A stretch of 64,000 nt of DNA from Dendrobium chrysotoxum. Taxonomy: Eukaryota; Streptophyta; Magnoliopsida; Asparagales; Orchidaceae. The stretch spans positions 94,958,433-95,022,432 of the forward strand of contig CM034305.1 in NCBI GenBank assembly GCA_019925795.1, written 5' to 3'. The position numbers and the translations under genes are program-made. The notes under the pieces were generated by a model. The model saw only the letters and a list, made by a program, of their open reading frames with translations, did no database searches and was not told where the DNA came from. Shown here piece after piece: positions 1-12,338 of this stretch; position 1 is the first letter of the stretch, and each line of letters starts with the position of its first letter.

Positions 1-680
1 TTTCTTCAAGAGGTTTCATTTGTATTAATTCTTCTAAGTCATTTCAAAATTTTAAATTTGAATACATATCCAAAGATTCAAACTAACTTAAGGAGCATAA
101 ATACTTATGATATTAATAATCTTAACATCAACAATAATATTTAAAACTATAATTATATCTCCAATTCTATTAATTTCTATAACATTATCCTCCAAACACT
201 TCTCTATAATCACAATTACATCATTTCTAGTACGACTCATACCTAAATACCAATCCTAAACCATCAATCACCTTAGCTTTTTTCTCTACTCATTTAGTTT
301 TCTTTTCTGAATACATTAAATATTTATCATCCTATGAATCTAATATCTATTAATTTAAAATATTATTACATTAAAAATAGTTTTATCAATGATTGTCATT
401 TCAAACATATTATTTCCTATTAAAATAAATTTATAGCATTATTTTTTTAGCACGCCACTTTACTCGAGTGGATACCTTAACATAGCCATTAGAATGTATT
501 TGGCTCAAAGATTAAGATTGCTCATCAATTGGAATATTGGATCAAATTATTGCCTAAAACAATCTCTGATCTAAGTCAACAAGCTAACTAATGATCAAAG
601 ATTGGTTTGGATCAAACTTGAATTATGTTGACCAATAATTGAATTGAGTTAGCTAGAGATTTAATTGAAATATACATATA
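1..680. other. AT-rich intergenic DNA, no gene seen
   Basis: I see no long open frame, RNA gene or clear repeat in this stretch. It is AT-rich and ends where the (AAC)n tail of the neighbouring LINE begins. Confidence 0.5.
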
Positions 681-1497
681 CAACAACAACAACAAGCCTT
701 TATCCCACTACATTGGGTCAACTACATGAATCTTTTTTCTCGATTGTCTTATTAAGAGAATTTGACTTTTAACAGGACACAATGGAGAAAAAAGATTTAT
801 GTAGCCGACCTCACGTAGTGGGACAAAGGCTTGATGTTGTTGTTGTTGTTGTTGTGTCTTATTAAGAGCCATTCTTATTTAAATCTAATAAAAAATGATC
901 ATTTTTAATACTTTCTAACTATCTTTAGGTCAACCTCTATCTTTTTTAACATAGGCCAAATCTAAAATATCTACTCTCATAATAAGGTCATCGAAAGACT
1001 AAACCTTTATATGATCAAATCATCATAGGCGACTCTCTCTAATTTTATCTACCACTAGAGCTACTCCAACCTTTTCAAATATACACCCGTTTCGCAATCT
1101 GTCCCTAAGTGTAAAGCCACTCATCCACCTGAACCTTCTCATCTTTGCAACACTTAATTTTATGCTTCCCATTTAATGGCAGACATTATGGCCCATAGAG
1201 CATTGCAGGTCTCACCATCTTTTTAAAATTTTCCTTAGGTTTGAGGGTACTTTCTATCACACATCAGGCCTGATGCATTCCTCTACTTCAATCATCCAAC
1301 TTGAATTCTACTAATGATATCCCTATCTATTTCATATCAAAACCATGCATTTTTCTAATGGCTTGATCACCCAATATAACAATCACACCACTAGATCTAT
1401 GATTGCTAAAATTACACTTCATTTATTCAATTTTAGATATACTCAGACAAAAACCTTTAGACTTCAAGGTTGACCTCCATAATTCAACTGATACACA
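681..1497 (-). mobile_element. 5'-truncated RTE-type LINE (3' part, decayed)
   Basis: The block begins on the plus strand with an (AAC)n run and the 'aagcctttatcccactac' motif. Read on the minus strand this is the conserved 3' end and (GTT)n tail of plant RTE LINEs. It is colinear with the better preserved LINE at 49593-50684 through the end of the reverse-transcriptase ORF: both share the segments around 'cgactctctctaat', 'gtaaagccactcatccacctga' and 'gcattgcaggtctcacca'. The reading frame is full of stops. Flanks 'atacatataca' (left) and 'atacacataca' (right) may be an imperfect target site duplication. A second tiny LINE is inserted inside it (759-854). Confidence 0.8.
759..854 (+). mobile_element. 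96-bp RTE LINE insertion nested in another LINE
   Basis: This 96-bp piece is the extreme 3' end of an RTE LINE in plus orientation and ends in a (GTT)n tail. It is bounded by an exact 14-bp direct repeat 'tgtcttattaagag' at 745-758 and 855-868, which is a target site duplication. It lies in opposite orientation inside the older LINE 681-1497. The two 3' ends therefore face each other and can form a hairpin through 'gtagccgacc/tcacgtagtg'. Confidence 0.88.
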
Positions 1498-1527
1498 TAC
1501 ACAAAATTTTAATTTATCATTTGCACA

Positions 1528-1553
1528 TGCGCGCGCGCACACAAACACACAAA

Positions 1554-1625
<72 letters not shown>
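1528..1625. repeat. Compound microsatellite (GC)n-(CA)n-(TA)n
   Basis: A short alternating GC/CA tract is followed by about 68 bp of perfect TA repeat. The Tyr-Ile runs in open frames here are an artefact of this repeat and are not coding. Confidence 0.95.
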
Positions 1626-1627
<2 letters not shown>

Positions 1628-2894
1628 CCTAAAAAAGTGTTGCCTTCTATCAAAGTTAGAAAGGAAAAATTGAGAATTGAGGAGTTTACCTTAACGTGGG
1701 AAGTCGTATACCTCAAGGCGTATGCCTTAAACTTAAAAAAAAAACCTTATAATATTAAAAACAATTCATATATATTTCATCAAACGTTAATAGTTCTAAA
1801 TTCACTCTCTTTTTGAGCCAAATATGACTTGGTAATTTTGGTCTGAGCTCAAGTCATATTTGGCAAGGTTATGAAAACTGGACCGAACAACGAACCAAAA
1901 CAAGGAGAGGTTCGCAATTCAACCGGTTTGACTGGTTGAACCGGGATCGAATCGGATGATGTAATAAATAATAATATTATTATAAATTAATAAAATTGAC
2001 AACATATAATATAAATATATGAGCATTTAATAATATTAATAAAATAAAAAATATAATAAAAATTTATAAATATAAATATCATTTAAGAATAATATATTTA
2101 TATATTTATAATTAAATATATTTATAAGAATAATATTTAATATAATATATAAATTTATAATATGAAAATTTTATATTATTAATTCTTATAATATACATTA
2201 TAAAAAATTTATAATATACATTGCCCAAATTTGTAACCCAACTGAGCCCAAATTTACAGCCCAACTAAGCCCAAATTCATATTCTAAACTATTCATGCAA
2301 CTTTTTTAGTCCCACATCATAGGAGTTTAAAGTAGTTACCTTTAACCCTTTATATAGTTTAAAGTACACACTTTTTACTAAACATATTATGCGAGATGTT
2401 TGAGATAACATGCATATATTATGATGTAATTAATCATCATTTTAATAAAAATATTTTAAAAAGTTAAAAGAATTTAATAAACTAATAATATTGTTTAAAT
2501 TTAATTAAAACAAAAATAATTTTTTTTTATAGAACAGGTCGGTTATTTCCAACCCGGACCGATTCAACGGTTCACCGTTGAACGGTCGGTTTTTGCCGGT
2601 TCGATGTGAAGCCTGTTTTGTAAGATGGATCGGACCGGCCACCCGACCGGTTCACGGTTGAACCGGCCGATCCGGTCCGGTTTTCAAAACATTGATACTT
2701 GGCTCAAAAAGAGAGTAGATTTAAAACTATTGACGTTTGATGAAATATATATGAATTGTTTTTAATGTTATAAGTTTTTTTTTTAGTTTGAGGCATACAC
2801 CTTGAGGTATACAACTTCCCTCGTTAAGGCAAACTCCACAATTCTCAATTTCGCCTTTCTAATTTTGATAGAAGGTAACACTTTTTTTGAGGAT
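1626..2894. mobile_element. Long-armed hairpin (foldback/MITE-like) element interrupted by a hAT-like element
   Basis: The sequence 1626-1831 is the inverted complement of 1850-1863 joined to 2703-2894. Without the inner insertion this is a roughly 430-bp hairpin with arms of about 205 bp and a loop of only about 18 bp (1832-1849). The two arms match closely over their whole length; for example 'ctctctttttgagccaaat' on the left pairs with the right arm at 2697-2716. The (TA)n tract abuts the left end, so a TA target duplication cannot be judged. There is no coding capacity. The superfamily is not assigned. Confidence 0.85.
1864..2694. mobile_element. Non-autonomous hAT-like element (831 bp) with 8-bp TSD
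   Basis: The left end 'caaggttatgaaaactggac' and the inverted right end 'caatgttttgaaaaccggac' are imperfect terminal inverted repeats, followed inward by CCGGTT/GAACCGG-rich subterminal repeats. Flanking 8-bp direct repeats are 'atatttgg' (1856-1863) and 'atacttgg' (2695-2702), with one mismatch. An 8-bp TSD is the hAT hallmark. The middle (about 1960-2530) is extremely AT-rich with no transposase frame. It inserted into the loop-proximal arm of the surrounding hairpin element. Confidence 0.82.
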
Positions 2895-5800
2895 AAAAAT
2901 ATTTTTGTTTTTTATTATCCTCTTAAGAGTTAATGTTAATAAGATTTATCAACTTTTTAGGGAATCTTTTTATCATTAGTTTCTTACTAAAAGCCAAGGT
3001 TCTTTGGTTAAAGTCTATTCTTTAATCAAAACAAGAAAATATATGGCGTTCCAAACTTAAGGAATTATTTTGTTGCTAGTATTAAAAGTGTATGTAAAAC
3101 ATATAAAAAGAGCTTGATCTTTTTGGTGTTCATTTTGAAGTAATTCAACTACAAAGCATTTGTGAAGGGGATTTAGAACAAAATTGGAATTCATTTAAAT
3201 TGGGAGATTTTCAAATGGATAAAAAATTGACAGGTCGTGACCCCAACATCCCACATGCACCGCCTCTAGACATTGTTGATCATCATCGCCATTGGCCTTC
3301 ACCGTTGTCATTGTCCATTGCCCACCAATGCCTCCCTCTACTAAAGTCAAAGGTGCTTCTCCTTTCGTCACTGCCAACCGTCATGACACGCCACTTGCTA
3401 CCTTTGTATGTTGTCCCTACCCCAGCTAGTCATTCCCCATTGTAGCTGCTGCCCCCGATTACCACAAAACTCCATTAACCTTATTTCAAAGCTTTAGAAA
3501 TATATTATAACAAATACAAAAAGACATATCCAACCAAATAAACATGCTTTTTTAAAATACATTCCAATTACTCTGCATTTCAAAAATGTAGATGTGTTAA
3601 TCATGACTTAACATGATAACCAATACGGGCTGACTCAAAAAATTCATGATCGATTTGGGATGACTAAATTTTGGATTAAATTTGGGTTTGAAATCTTGAA
3701 TTGATTAATTTTAGGTCTAGGTAAACACGAAAATCCAAAATAGGCTTAAAATTAACTAGACTACTATTTTGATTTGGGTTTACCGATTAATGTTCGGGTA
3801 ACACGCTTTATGCTCTAATTAAATGGGTCGTGCTCTAGTTAAACGGGTTGTGTTGATCCAAAAAGTATTGCATGATCCATGTAATAAAATGGTTGAGCAT
3901 CTTGAGTTTGGGTTAGGAGGGACCAAGACCAATTAAAATCGGTTCAAATATTTCAACCCATATAATAAACAACTTATGTTTGGATCAAACATATTCAGCT
4001 CCGGTCAAACCTGAGCACGATCTACCAACTCGAAATGACACTCCTAATAAAATGCATATATTTTAAAAATATCCAACCAAGTAGCTGCTAAATTGCTTAA
4101 AAAAATTCTTTTAATGCTAGTAACTCTAGGTAAACAAAGCTCAACTTGCTCTAGGACAAACAATGATCTTCCCTTCTTGAAGTAAGTTTATGACTGTAAC
4201 AGCTGAGTGAATCAGAATAAGACCTAAATAACAAAATCGTAGAGAATTTCACTTGAATAACAAGTTAAAGAGATACCAAAACATTTATATCCTCCCTTCT
4301 TACCTACCTAAATAAATGGCGTTTGTTTTCTGCCAAGCAAGACAATAAAACACCTATAAATCTTCAATCAGATAAGCCCCAACACCTTCTAAATGACAAT
4401 TGTCATCGAATCTCCAAAATCTTATCAAGAGAAGGAATCATCAAAAGTATCAAATGCATGATGAAAAAGGGTACAACATTACAGAGAAATCAAAATATTC
4501 AAGATAAAAAGCCTTGGGATAATCTCTAGATGCAAATTTTCACGTAAATTGTTGCAGAAAAGTGGTTAAAAAAAACAATAGACTTTCGCATGCCTTCCTA
4601 AGAAACACCAAATGGTGGGGCAACTTTCTGTGAAAATCTGATTCAGATTCACCAACAAAGAGTAAACTAGATGATAAGTAATTTGGACCCAAGTAATCTC
4701 GGATCACAAATCAATGAAAGCATAAAAAAATATGGTAGTAATTAAAATAAGCAAGAAATCATAAATTTACCTTGAAATCAACAAATTCTAGTAAGCAAAA
4801 AAATTAGCTAATGAGAAATTAAATTTGTATTATAATCAACATTAACATTATCATACTAATCAGTGATCTGCTTTATAAATATTCAGTTTTGATTTACTTA
4901 AGCTGAATGCTACATGAGATATAAGCTTTGTTTTGCACAAATCATGTTCACAACTTCAGCTTCAGCTATGTTACATCTGATCCACTCCTTCATATTCCTT
5001 CCAGGTTACTTCAATCTACCAACTTATTGGAGCATCTATTATCCTCCATCATAACAAACCCATTCAAGTTATTTCCACTACTCTTTAATGGGTGTAACTT
5101 TCACCAGCAATCTAACAATCTCTTTTAGCCTTACCATTTTTTATTATACCATACATCTACCTTAAAATTATGATTTAAGCATATACTACTTAGTTATAAG
5201 TGATAACTTTGTTTCTCATCAGTCTAACACAAAGTTTTATCCCAACAATCCGTATAATACATCCAGTCATAATCAACACTAGCTTTATCCCAACAGAAGT
5301 CTCATATATAAAAATAACATTACATGCAAATAGCATGCGCCAATCTACTTACTTTAAAATAACTTCAATAAGCAACTCTGACGCTAATATATAAATGATG
5401 TAAACTTAATTTTCATCCATAATGTACAATGTTATGCCCAATAACTGATTGATCATTCCACAATTACTTCTAATTTAACTCAATACTCAATCATATCTAT
5501 CTTCAATAGCTTCAATGATAATTTGACACCATCTTTTCTTTAATACAAACCAAATCAATGCTAGTGGTATTAAATCATGTTTTTTTAAGATAAATAAATA
5601 TCCGATATAGGCCATTTCTTTGCTCTATCAATAACCATCACAGCAAAAAATCACCACAACAAATACTTTTAGGTATAAAATGAAATTGATAATCCAATAA
5701 CAAACTGATTTACCTAAAATGTTCCATTACCCTCACCAAATAACTATAATATGAATTAAAAGATTAATTATTCTATAATCACCCCAATCATCAGCGTCTC

Positions 5801-6388
5801 TTTTGTTCTAAATTTGCACAAAAATGAAAAATGTCTCATCTCCAATCATTTTTCATCCTTTTTCTCCGTCAACTTATTTTAAAAATATGAATTAACCAAA
5901 CTACTCTAATATATCTTAAAACTCCAAAAACAAAAAATTCATTACATGAATCAACAAATCTTAATAGAAATGAACTTGAGAACACAAGAAATGGATTAAT
6001 GTATCTAAGAAATGTAAATTTTAGTTATCCTGACAATAGATTAAAGAAAGGTAAGAAAACCATAAAGATGCCTCACAATTAGTGGATTGTCACCAACCAT
6101 TACAAAAGTTTCAAATAAATATTTCAATAGATCATATTAGAATTGTACTTCTTAGCTGTTTTTTTTTTTTTTTACTTTGACCAAGAATTTATACTAGGAT
6201 TTCTATAAACCATGCGCTACTTAAATTGAAAAAGCCCAACATGAGTTTTTTCTGTGCTAAGTTATATATAGATTGCATGCCAATATGAAATACGAATCGC
6301 TGCTTTCTTGTTACATGGACCCACCACAGCATTGCTTATGTAACCACATGAACCACTAAGAACATCAGAAAAAGAAAAACCACGTTCA
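2895..6388. other. Intergenic or downstream region of the PWWP gene, no confident gene
   Basis: The stretch is AT-rich and has no long conserved frame. A GC-richer patch at 3230-3470 has short open frames on both strands but no recognisable domain. Sequence at about 3590-4055 has the look of a decayed plant repeat built on 'aaacgggttgtgttgaccc'-like words. If the PWWP gene continues as a spliced gene, this is where its first intron would run; I found no further exon here. Confidence 0.4.
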
Positions 6389-6663
6389 CTACTTTAGAAA
6401 GCCAAAATTAATTAAGTAGTCTTCATATAAGATCAATTTAGAAACCCGTATCATATCATTAGTGTAAGAAAAAAATAGTAAGAGATATTTGCGCATCATT
6501 CCATTGAAGGAAAATCCAATGGTGCTAAAATGCATATTGATTTTCAAACTCAAGCTTAACTTAGCTAAAGGGTTCAAAGATATGCAGTTAAGAAAGTTCA
6601 AATACAGATAATTACACACTGTCAACACTAAAGTACAGCTATAAAACATATAGTGTTTAATAC

Positions 6664-7678
6664 CTCGAGGTGCAAATCTATCAGTCTGGTCAAAAGCACC
6701 CATACTTTTGGAAGAAGGGCGCACAGGATCCACACCAAATGCCTGAGCATATGTCTCATCAAACTCCTCAAAAACTGCCTTCCGGTACGCCAGCAACTTC
6801 GCTATTGTCTGAATCCACTCAATGCTGTTGTCATCACGTCCACAAGCAGTTAACGCCAACTGTTGCACGAAGGAGAGCAGCTCAGCAGGAACTAAGCTAT
6901 CCCTAGACTTCTTGATTTGTCTTGAGGAGTAGATACCGCCTGGTTCATAGCCCACAACATCAACAGAAAAATAGCCAGCAACAGTAGTTGGCCGAAAATT
7001 TTGTTGGTTGCGACAACAGCAAGCCACAGCAAGCGCACCTCTCCGACTAGCCTCATCCACTGCCTCTTCCACAGCCTTAACAAAGCTCCGAGAGGTTGTT
7101 TGTCTTGATTTTTCAGAAAAGTGGGGCTCAAAGGGGATGAGCTCCGCTGGATCAAACCATCCATAACTACTGTCACCAAAGAAAGCAACCAAGACAAGTC
7201 CATCCCTTCCCATCCTTCGCACAGAAGGTGAGGCAAAGGCTTCATTGAATATGTGGCCCGGCCACCATGGGTGGGACTTCACCTTGCCCCAAACCATGTC
7301 ACCTATTCTAAAAACATGCATCCAGCCACTTGACTCCAAAAAAGAAAGCCTATTCTCTTCATCCATATAAACGATATCCTCGTCACTACCATCGATCTTC
7401 ATCATCAGCTCTTCCTCTAGAGATCCAGAACCCATCTGCTCGCCTTTCCCAGAAACCCTATTTTCTAGATCTGGCATCTTACCTGCCAGATCGACCCTAT
7501 AAGAAACCCTAGTTTCAGAGGAAACACCACTGTAGCCACCATCGCTAACCCTAGCTCCTTCTTGCAGATTCTCCATCACCAAAAAGGAGTGATCAGCGGT
7601 CGCGGTCACAGAAGTAGCAGGTTTCCTCTCGATCTCGAAGCCTGTCATGACAGATATCATAATAGCGAGGACAGACAA
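6664..7678 (-). CDS. PWWP-domain chromatin protein, first exon / 5' part
   Basis: The minus-strand frame from ATG 7678 is open for 429 codons, but family-like sequence covers only residues 1-339. After 'DRFAPRG' there is a good donor: the exon ends at 6664 and GT follows at 6663-6662, in phase 1. Residues 123-215 form a PWWP domain with the signature SHPWWPGHIF (about 135-144), preceded by VFRIGDMVWGKVK and followed by LVLVAFFGDSSYGWFDP. PWWP domains bind methylated histone tails and DNA; plant proteins of this type act in the nucleus in Polycomb/FVE-type repression complexes. Residues up to AVFEEFDETYAQAFGV (about 301-316) are the conserved region after the PWWP domain. An in-frame ATG at 7660 (MISVM...) looks more like the family N-terminus. 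The usual long C-terminal region was not found, so the locus is either split by a long intron or truncated. AAACCCTA telo-box words occur at 7504, 7689 and 7813. Confidence 0.85.
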
Positions 7679-7693
7679 GAAAGGAAGGAAACC

Positions 7694-7912
7694 CTAAAAG
7701 CGAACCTGCAGAAATCGAATTGAGAGTGCAGAATCGCATAACATTAACCAAAAAAATGGCCGCCGACGAATTCGAGAACCCTGGAAAAACCGAGCGCCTA
7801 TAGAAGCTGTAGAAACCCTAGAACTTGAGTAACACAAGTGGGGCGTGGCAATATGGGGCTGCGATAGAGCAGGTGGCCCAGGGATGTAAGGCAATACCGA
7901 TAGAACTTTCAT
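7694..7912 (-). other. Possible upstream ORF in the PWWP gene leader
   Basis: A 72-codon frame starts at ATG 7912 and stops 15 bp before the first PWWP ATG, on the same strand. If the transcript begins upstream of 7912 this uORF would be translated first and could dampen PWWP translation. It has no domain and no visible conservation, so it may simply be 5' UTR. Confidence 0.3.
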
Positions 7913-8920
7913 TTGTGTCCGTCAGATTAAAAATGTACACGACTTTTGACAGCTTGTTGTGTTAGAAACTGTCGAGGATTTACTTATTTATTTATTTAGG
8001 GGTAGTAATTAAAAACAAACAACCTGTAATAATTAATCTCTCAAATCAGTCCGAACCGTGCTTTAAATATTTTTAAATCTATTCCCCTTTAAATATTTTT
8101 AAATCTATTCCTTAGTTTGAAGTGATCCAGCCTATAATAGTGCTCTAATTTAGCCTTTTGAGTATATAAAATTTGATCCAAAATAATATTGTTAGGGCTA
8201 AAATGGAATCAATTTTAAAAATTGATGAACTAAATTAGGATCAATTTTATATCACAATTACAACATCGGAATTAAATTGAGCAAAGTGATACTCTGTAAA
8301 GCTCTACATGGAGTCTTGGTTGGGTATCCATTAGATACCCACGCCATGCATGGGTGGGCTTCGCCCACCCCCGCCCAACCATGGTGACTTTTGGGATGCC
8401 GTATCCATCCATACCCACCAACTTTCCATGCTTTTTGAATGTACTCCGTCACTGATTGATGGCCTTGAGACTTGTTATCTTTTGTTTTGACTGTAAACTT
8501 TTAAGTCGCATATCAGAATTTATCGTGGTCACAACGCAATTCAGTGTTGCACGCTGCGTAGTGAGGATTGTGATAATATATGGCATACGATGATTAGCAA
8601 TGTAAATCATTTTATCCCCCGATATTGAGTACCCACCCATACTCCACTATGAGGGCATGAGCGAACCCATACATACATACACACACACACACATTTAACT
8701 CAATAAATTTATACATCTTTTGAACATCTATTGAAGTGTATCATTTATTTTTTGTTTAGAATATTGATACCACAATCAAGCATGAATTTTAATGTAGTTT
8801 TTGTTATAGAATATTAATTTGTCATTACATAATAGTTGTTTATTATAACCTATTTCAATTCATGCATGGAAGTGAGAAGATATCATTATGACTTTTGTTA
8901 ATGGTTTATCTAGGTCAAAA
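7913..8920. other. Upstream region of the PWWP gene with short repeats
   Basis: This is the likely promoter side of the PWWP gene. It holds a tandem copy of 'ctttaaatatttttaaatct' (about 8070-8110), a GC-rich hairpin 'ggtgggcttcgcccacc' near 8350, and a short CATA/CA microsatellite at about 8669-8693. No gene was recognised and no TATA box can be assigned with confidence. Confidence 0.4.
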
Positions 8921-10668
8921 TGTTACAACCCAACCCAACAGGATTCATATCATGTTGAGCGATAGTAGACAAATTCTAAGATCTAGTTTTGGAAATGCTT
9001 CAGATTTCATCTTCCAAGTTAAACTGTACAATAAACGACATACTATTGAGCTACTAAAAGCATCTAGAGTACTGAAAATAAACTTATCTACAAAATCATT
9101 TTTCATTTTATCAAAATGGCATATACAAGATCTACATTACAGTACATCGCTATAGAAACATAGAATAGAACAAAATAAAATTTAGCCATGATTGTACCTA
9201 TAGACTCAAATCCGATTCCTGATACTGTTAATCAACAAATTCCTTTCCTTTCTTAGATCCTGAAAACAAAATGCAAAACCACAGTGAGCTACAAAATCTC
9301 AATAAGTCACAAATACCAATTTAAATTTTCAAACATTTTCATTATTAAATATTGTTTAGAATATGTAAAAGTAGTTAAAAGCGCTCTAATAAATTACTGT
9401 ATTGAGCAAAGTAATAAGGCATAGTAGTTATCCAAAGATTAAAATAATAATACTAAGCGGTCTAATAAATTGAAATTCATATTATAGAGCATAATAGAAT
9501 AATTCATATCAATTTTCTCCAAACCCTGATAGAATCTCATAGGATTCTGTCCTCTTATAACTCTCTTTGTGCTTATAGCACCAGAATATGGCCGTATGAA
9601 CAATAACATGGCTTATAGCGACAAGAACATAACCTTTTAGCTATCAGAATCTGCCTTATAGGCACCATATTCTCGATCGTAAACATAATCTCAAAGGATG
9701 TTGGCCCCTTATATCTCTCAACAGACATACTTCAATCACATAAGCACATATTTCATCGCACTGTAGTAATTAAAGCATAATTGAGCTCGTATCAGAATTG
9801 TACAGATTTTTATAACGATGGGCAATATAATTCCTTAATGAGAAAAATTCACAGTTTAAAACATAACCAAATTATCAGATATTATGTAAAACATCATTTT
9901 AAGATTTTAATTATACTAAATCACTATTTTTCAGAATCCATATTATTTTTTATTCAATAAAAATTATATAAATTTTAAAATACTCGATAGAAAATTTTTA
10001 GAATATATCCAAAATGTTCAGAATCTCAATCTCTATAACATGTAAAAAATATAGAGTGAAAGTTTTTTCAATGCAAAATTATTCTCATTTTTTGTAATAA
10101 AAATGAAAATTTATTTGAGAAATTAAAAAAAAATGATTTTTTAAAAACTAAGATAAGCATAATGCGACCTACCTCGATCCTGATAACTTTTTGAACTAAG
10201 TTGGTAGCTAAAAATAACCCGAAGCAGCTCAAAATTCTTTCTCTTTCCTCTAAAACCCCCTATCTCTCTCTGCTCGGTCACATGTGTCGTTTGGAATGAA
10301 AGAAATAGTGATTTTATTTTATATTAAAAGTGCAATTAGTGGCCTAGCGCTGCGATACTAGTTCCTTTTTTAAAAAAATCTAAGACTTTAGCACTGAAAT
10401 ATCACCATTTGGCACCTTGGTAATATTGCAGTGTCACGGTGCTCGAACACCCAACATTGTGGCGCTCAAATAGTAAAATTTTAAATTTTTTGCCAAAATG
10501 CACTCCAAAACCTTGGAACTCATTCAAGGACACATGTAATATTTTTCATATATTAAAATACTATCAAACACATACAAATATATTAAAAACATAAAATTTT
10601 AAAAATTTACTTTTTTCTCAATTGAGTAGGTACAAGTATAACAAATTGTTGAATTAGGAGGTGTCACA
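8921..10668 (-). repeat. LTR (3' LTR of a minus-strand Ty3/gypsy element)
   Basis: The plus-strand block starts TGTTACAACCC and ends GTGTCACA, giving TG...CA ends. On the minus strand it is preceded by a purine-rich tract 'gaggaggggagag' (about 10669-10685), as expected for a polypurine tract next to a 3' LTR. The decayed gypsy pol lies immediately internal to it. It resembles in layout the LTRs at 12339, 13378 and 28266, including a 'ggcctagcgctg' block. The outer end at 8921 is inferred from TG/CA alone. Confidence 0.6.
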
Positions 10669-10689
10669 ACTCTCCCCTCCTCAAAAAAT

Positions 10690-12300
10690 GTAGTCATTAA
10701 TATTTCAAAACTCAGATCTCAGATCACATAAACAGATCATGATATAGTTATCGCATTTCAAACTCTTTTCCCAAGTAGTTTTCCTTTCATTTATGTACTT
10801 CCATTGGACTTTTATCATTGGGATTTATTTTTTCCTTAACTTTTTGATATCATAGGCTAGAATCCTCTCTTGTTCTTTCCTTAGCTCAGATTCTGACATA
10901 TCTCGATGTCTTCAGCAGATATCTTATTTTTAGAATCAAATACCTATTCATCAAAAGTGACACGTGGAGCACATTATGAATCTCATACATATGATCTGGT
11001 AACTATAATATATAGGCAGATTTCATGATCCTTTCAATAACGTCAAATGGTCCAATATACCTTGGACTCAACTTTCCTTCCTTGCTAAACCTGTTAATAC
11101 CTTTCATCGGCCTGATCTTCACATATATAAAATATACTTGAAATTCAACAGCCCAATGCTTAACATCATAATATTATCGATGCCTGTCCTATACAGCCTT
11201 CAATTTATCTCTGATCAAATAAATTCTTTTTAGTAACATCATCAACTAAGGTTGGCCCAATCAGATGTTTCTTACATATCTTTGTCCAAAATAAAGAGGT
11301 ACTATATTTCTTATCATACAGAGCTTCATATGGTGTCATACATATGCTAGCACGATCTTTATTTAGAGAATTTTGTATATAGTTGATGTTGCCTAAGAGT
11401 CTCCAAAATAATCCTCAAATGTCTAGCATGATCTTCCTCAGAAGCAAAATAAACTAAAATATCATCTATGAAAATAATAATAAACTAATCTTGAAAAACT
11501 TTGAACACTCTATTCATTAGATCCATAAAGATTGTTGATGCATTAGTCACCCCAAAAGGCATAACTAAAAACTTATAGTGTTTATACCTCCTTTTGAAAG
11601 TGATTTTCATCGCATTAGACTCTCTCACCTTCATCTAATAATATCCAGATCATAAATCAATCTTATAAAATACATATAATCTAGCAAGGTGATCAAATAG
11701 ATCATCAATCCATTGCAGATAATACTTATTCTTGATAGTAATTTTATTCAACTCCTTGTGATCAATACACATACGCATCGTATCATCATTTTTCTTCACA
11801 AATAGAATATGTACTCTCTATGAAGACACACTATGATGAATGAATCCTTGATCAACTGACTCCTATAGCTAAGCCCTTCAACTCGTGAAGCTCCTTAGGT
11901 GCCATCTTATATAGAACCTTAAATATCGGGGTCATTGTAGGAAATACATCAATGCAGAACTCTATCTCTATCTAAAAATAAATTGGCTAACTACTCAAAA
12001 AATACATCAAAAAATTCCTGCACTATTGGGACATCATAAAAAAAACTAGAATCTATACTCCTTTCCTAGACATATATTATAAATACAATGCAACCCTTCT
12101 TCCATAATTTATCTGCTTTCATAATAGAAATTAAATAAGATAGGACTCCTCTAACTCTTTGAAGTACATAACTCTCATTGCTTAGAAATAAAGTGATACA
12201 CTTTTTCAAGCAATCAATTTGACCCTTATACCGACTCAATCAAACTATACCCAAAATAACATCAAATGCAGAAATGAGTAATCAAATCAAACTAGACCTC
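10690..12300 (-). pseudogene. Ty3/gypsy (Del/Tekay-type chromovirus) pol remnant
   Basis: Translating the minus strand across many stops gives, in order, a motif like 'APKELHELK' before the RT, 'CIDHKELNKITIKNKY', 'KIDL.SGYYQMKV', 'VMPFGVTNA' and 'FIIIFIDDIL', which are classic gypsy reverse-transcriptase blocks (about 11950-11430). At about 11390 the frame passes directly into late integrase-like sequence ('SICMTPYEALYDKKY', 'PLYIGPFDVIERI') and then 'NVLHVSLL' (about 10980). RNase H and the integrase core appear to be deleted. It is dead by stops and frameshifts. Confidence 0.75.
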
Positions 12301-12338
12301 TATTTCCTATCATAAATCTCAATATCACAGAAATAGAC

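Noticed and set aside
1403..1816. Open frames with long Tyr-Ile runs around 1403-1816
   Set aside because: They are produced by the (TA)n microsatellite and the flanking LINE/hairpin sequence; there is no domain.
6892..7245. 117-codon minus-strand frame overlapping the PWWP exon
   Set aside because: It is a shadow frame of the PWWP-coding sequence, which carries the recognisable domain.
8330..8380. GC-rich hairpin 'ggtgggcttcgcccacc' as a terminator
   Set aside because: Rho-independent terminators do not apply in a plant nuclear genome, and the hairpin sits in a repeat-like patch.
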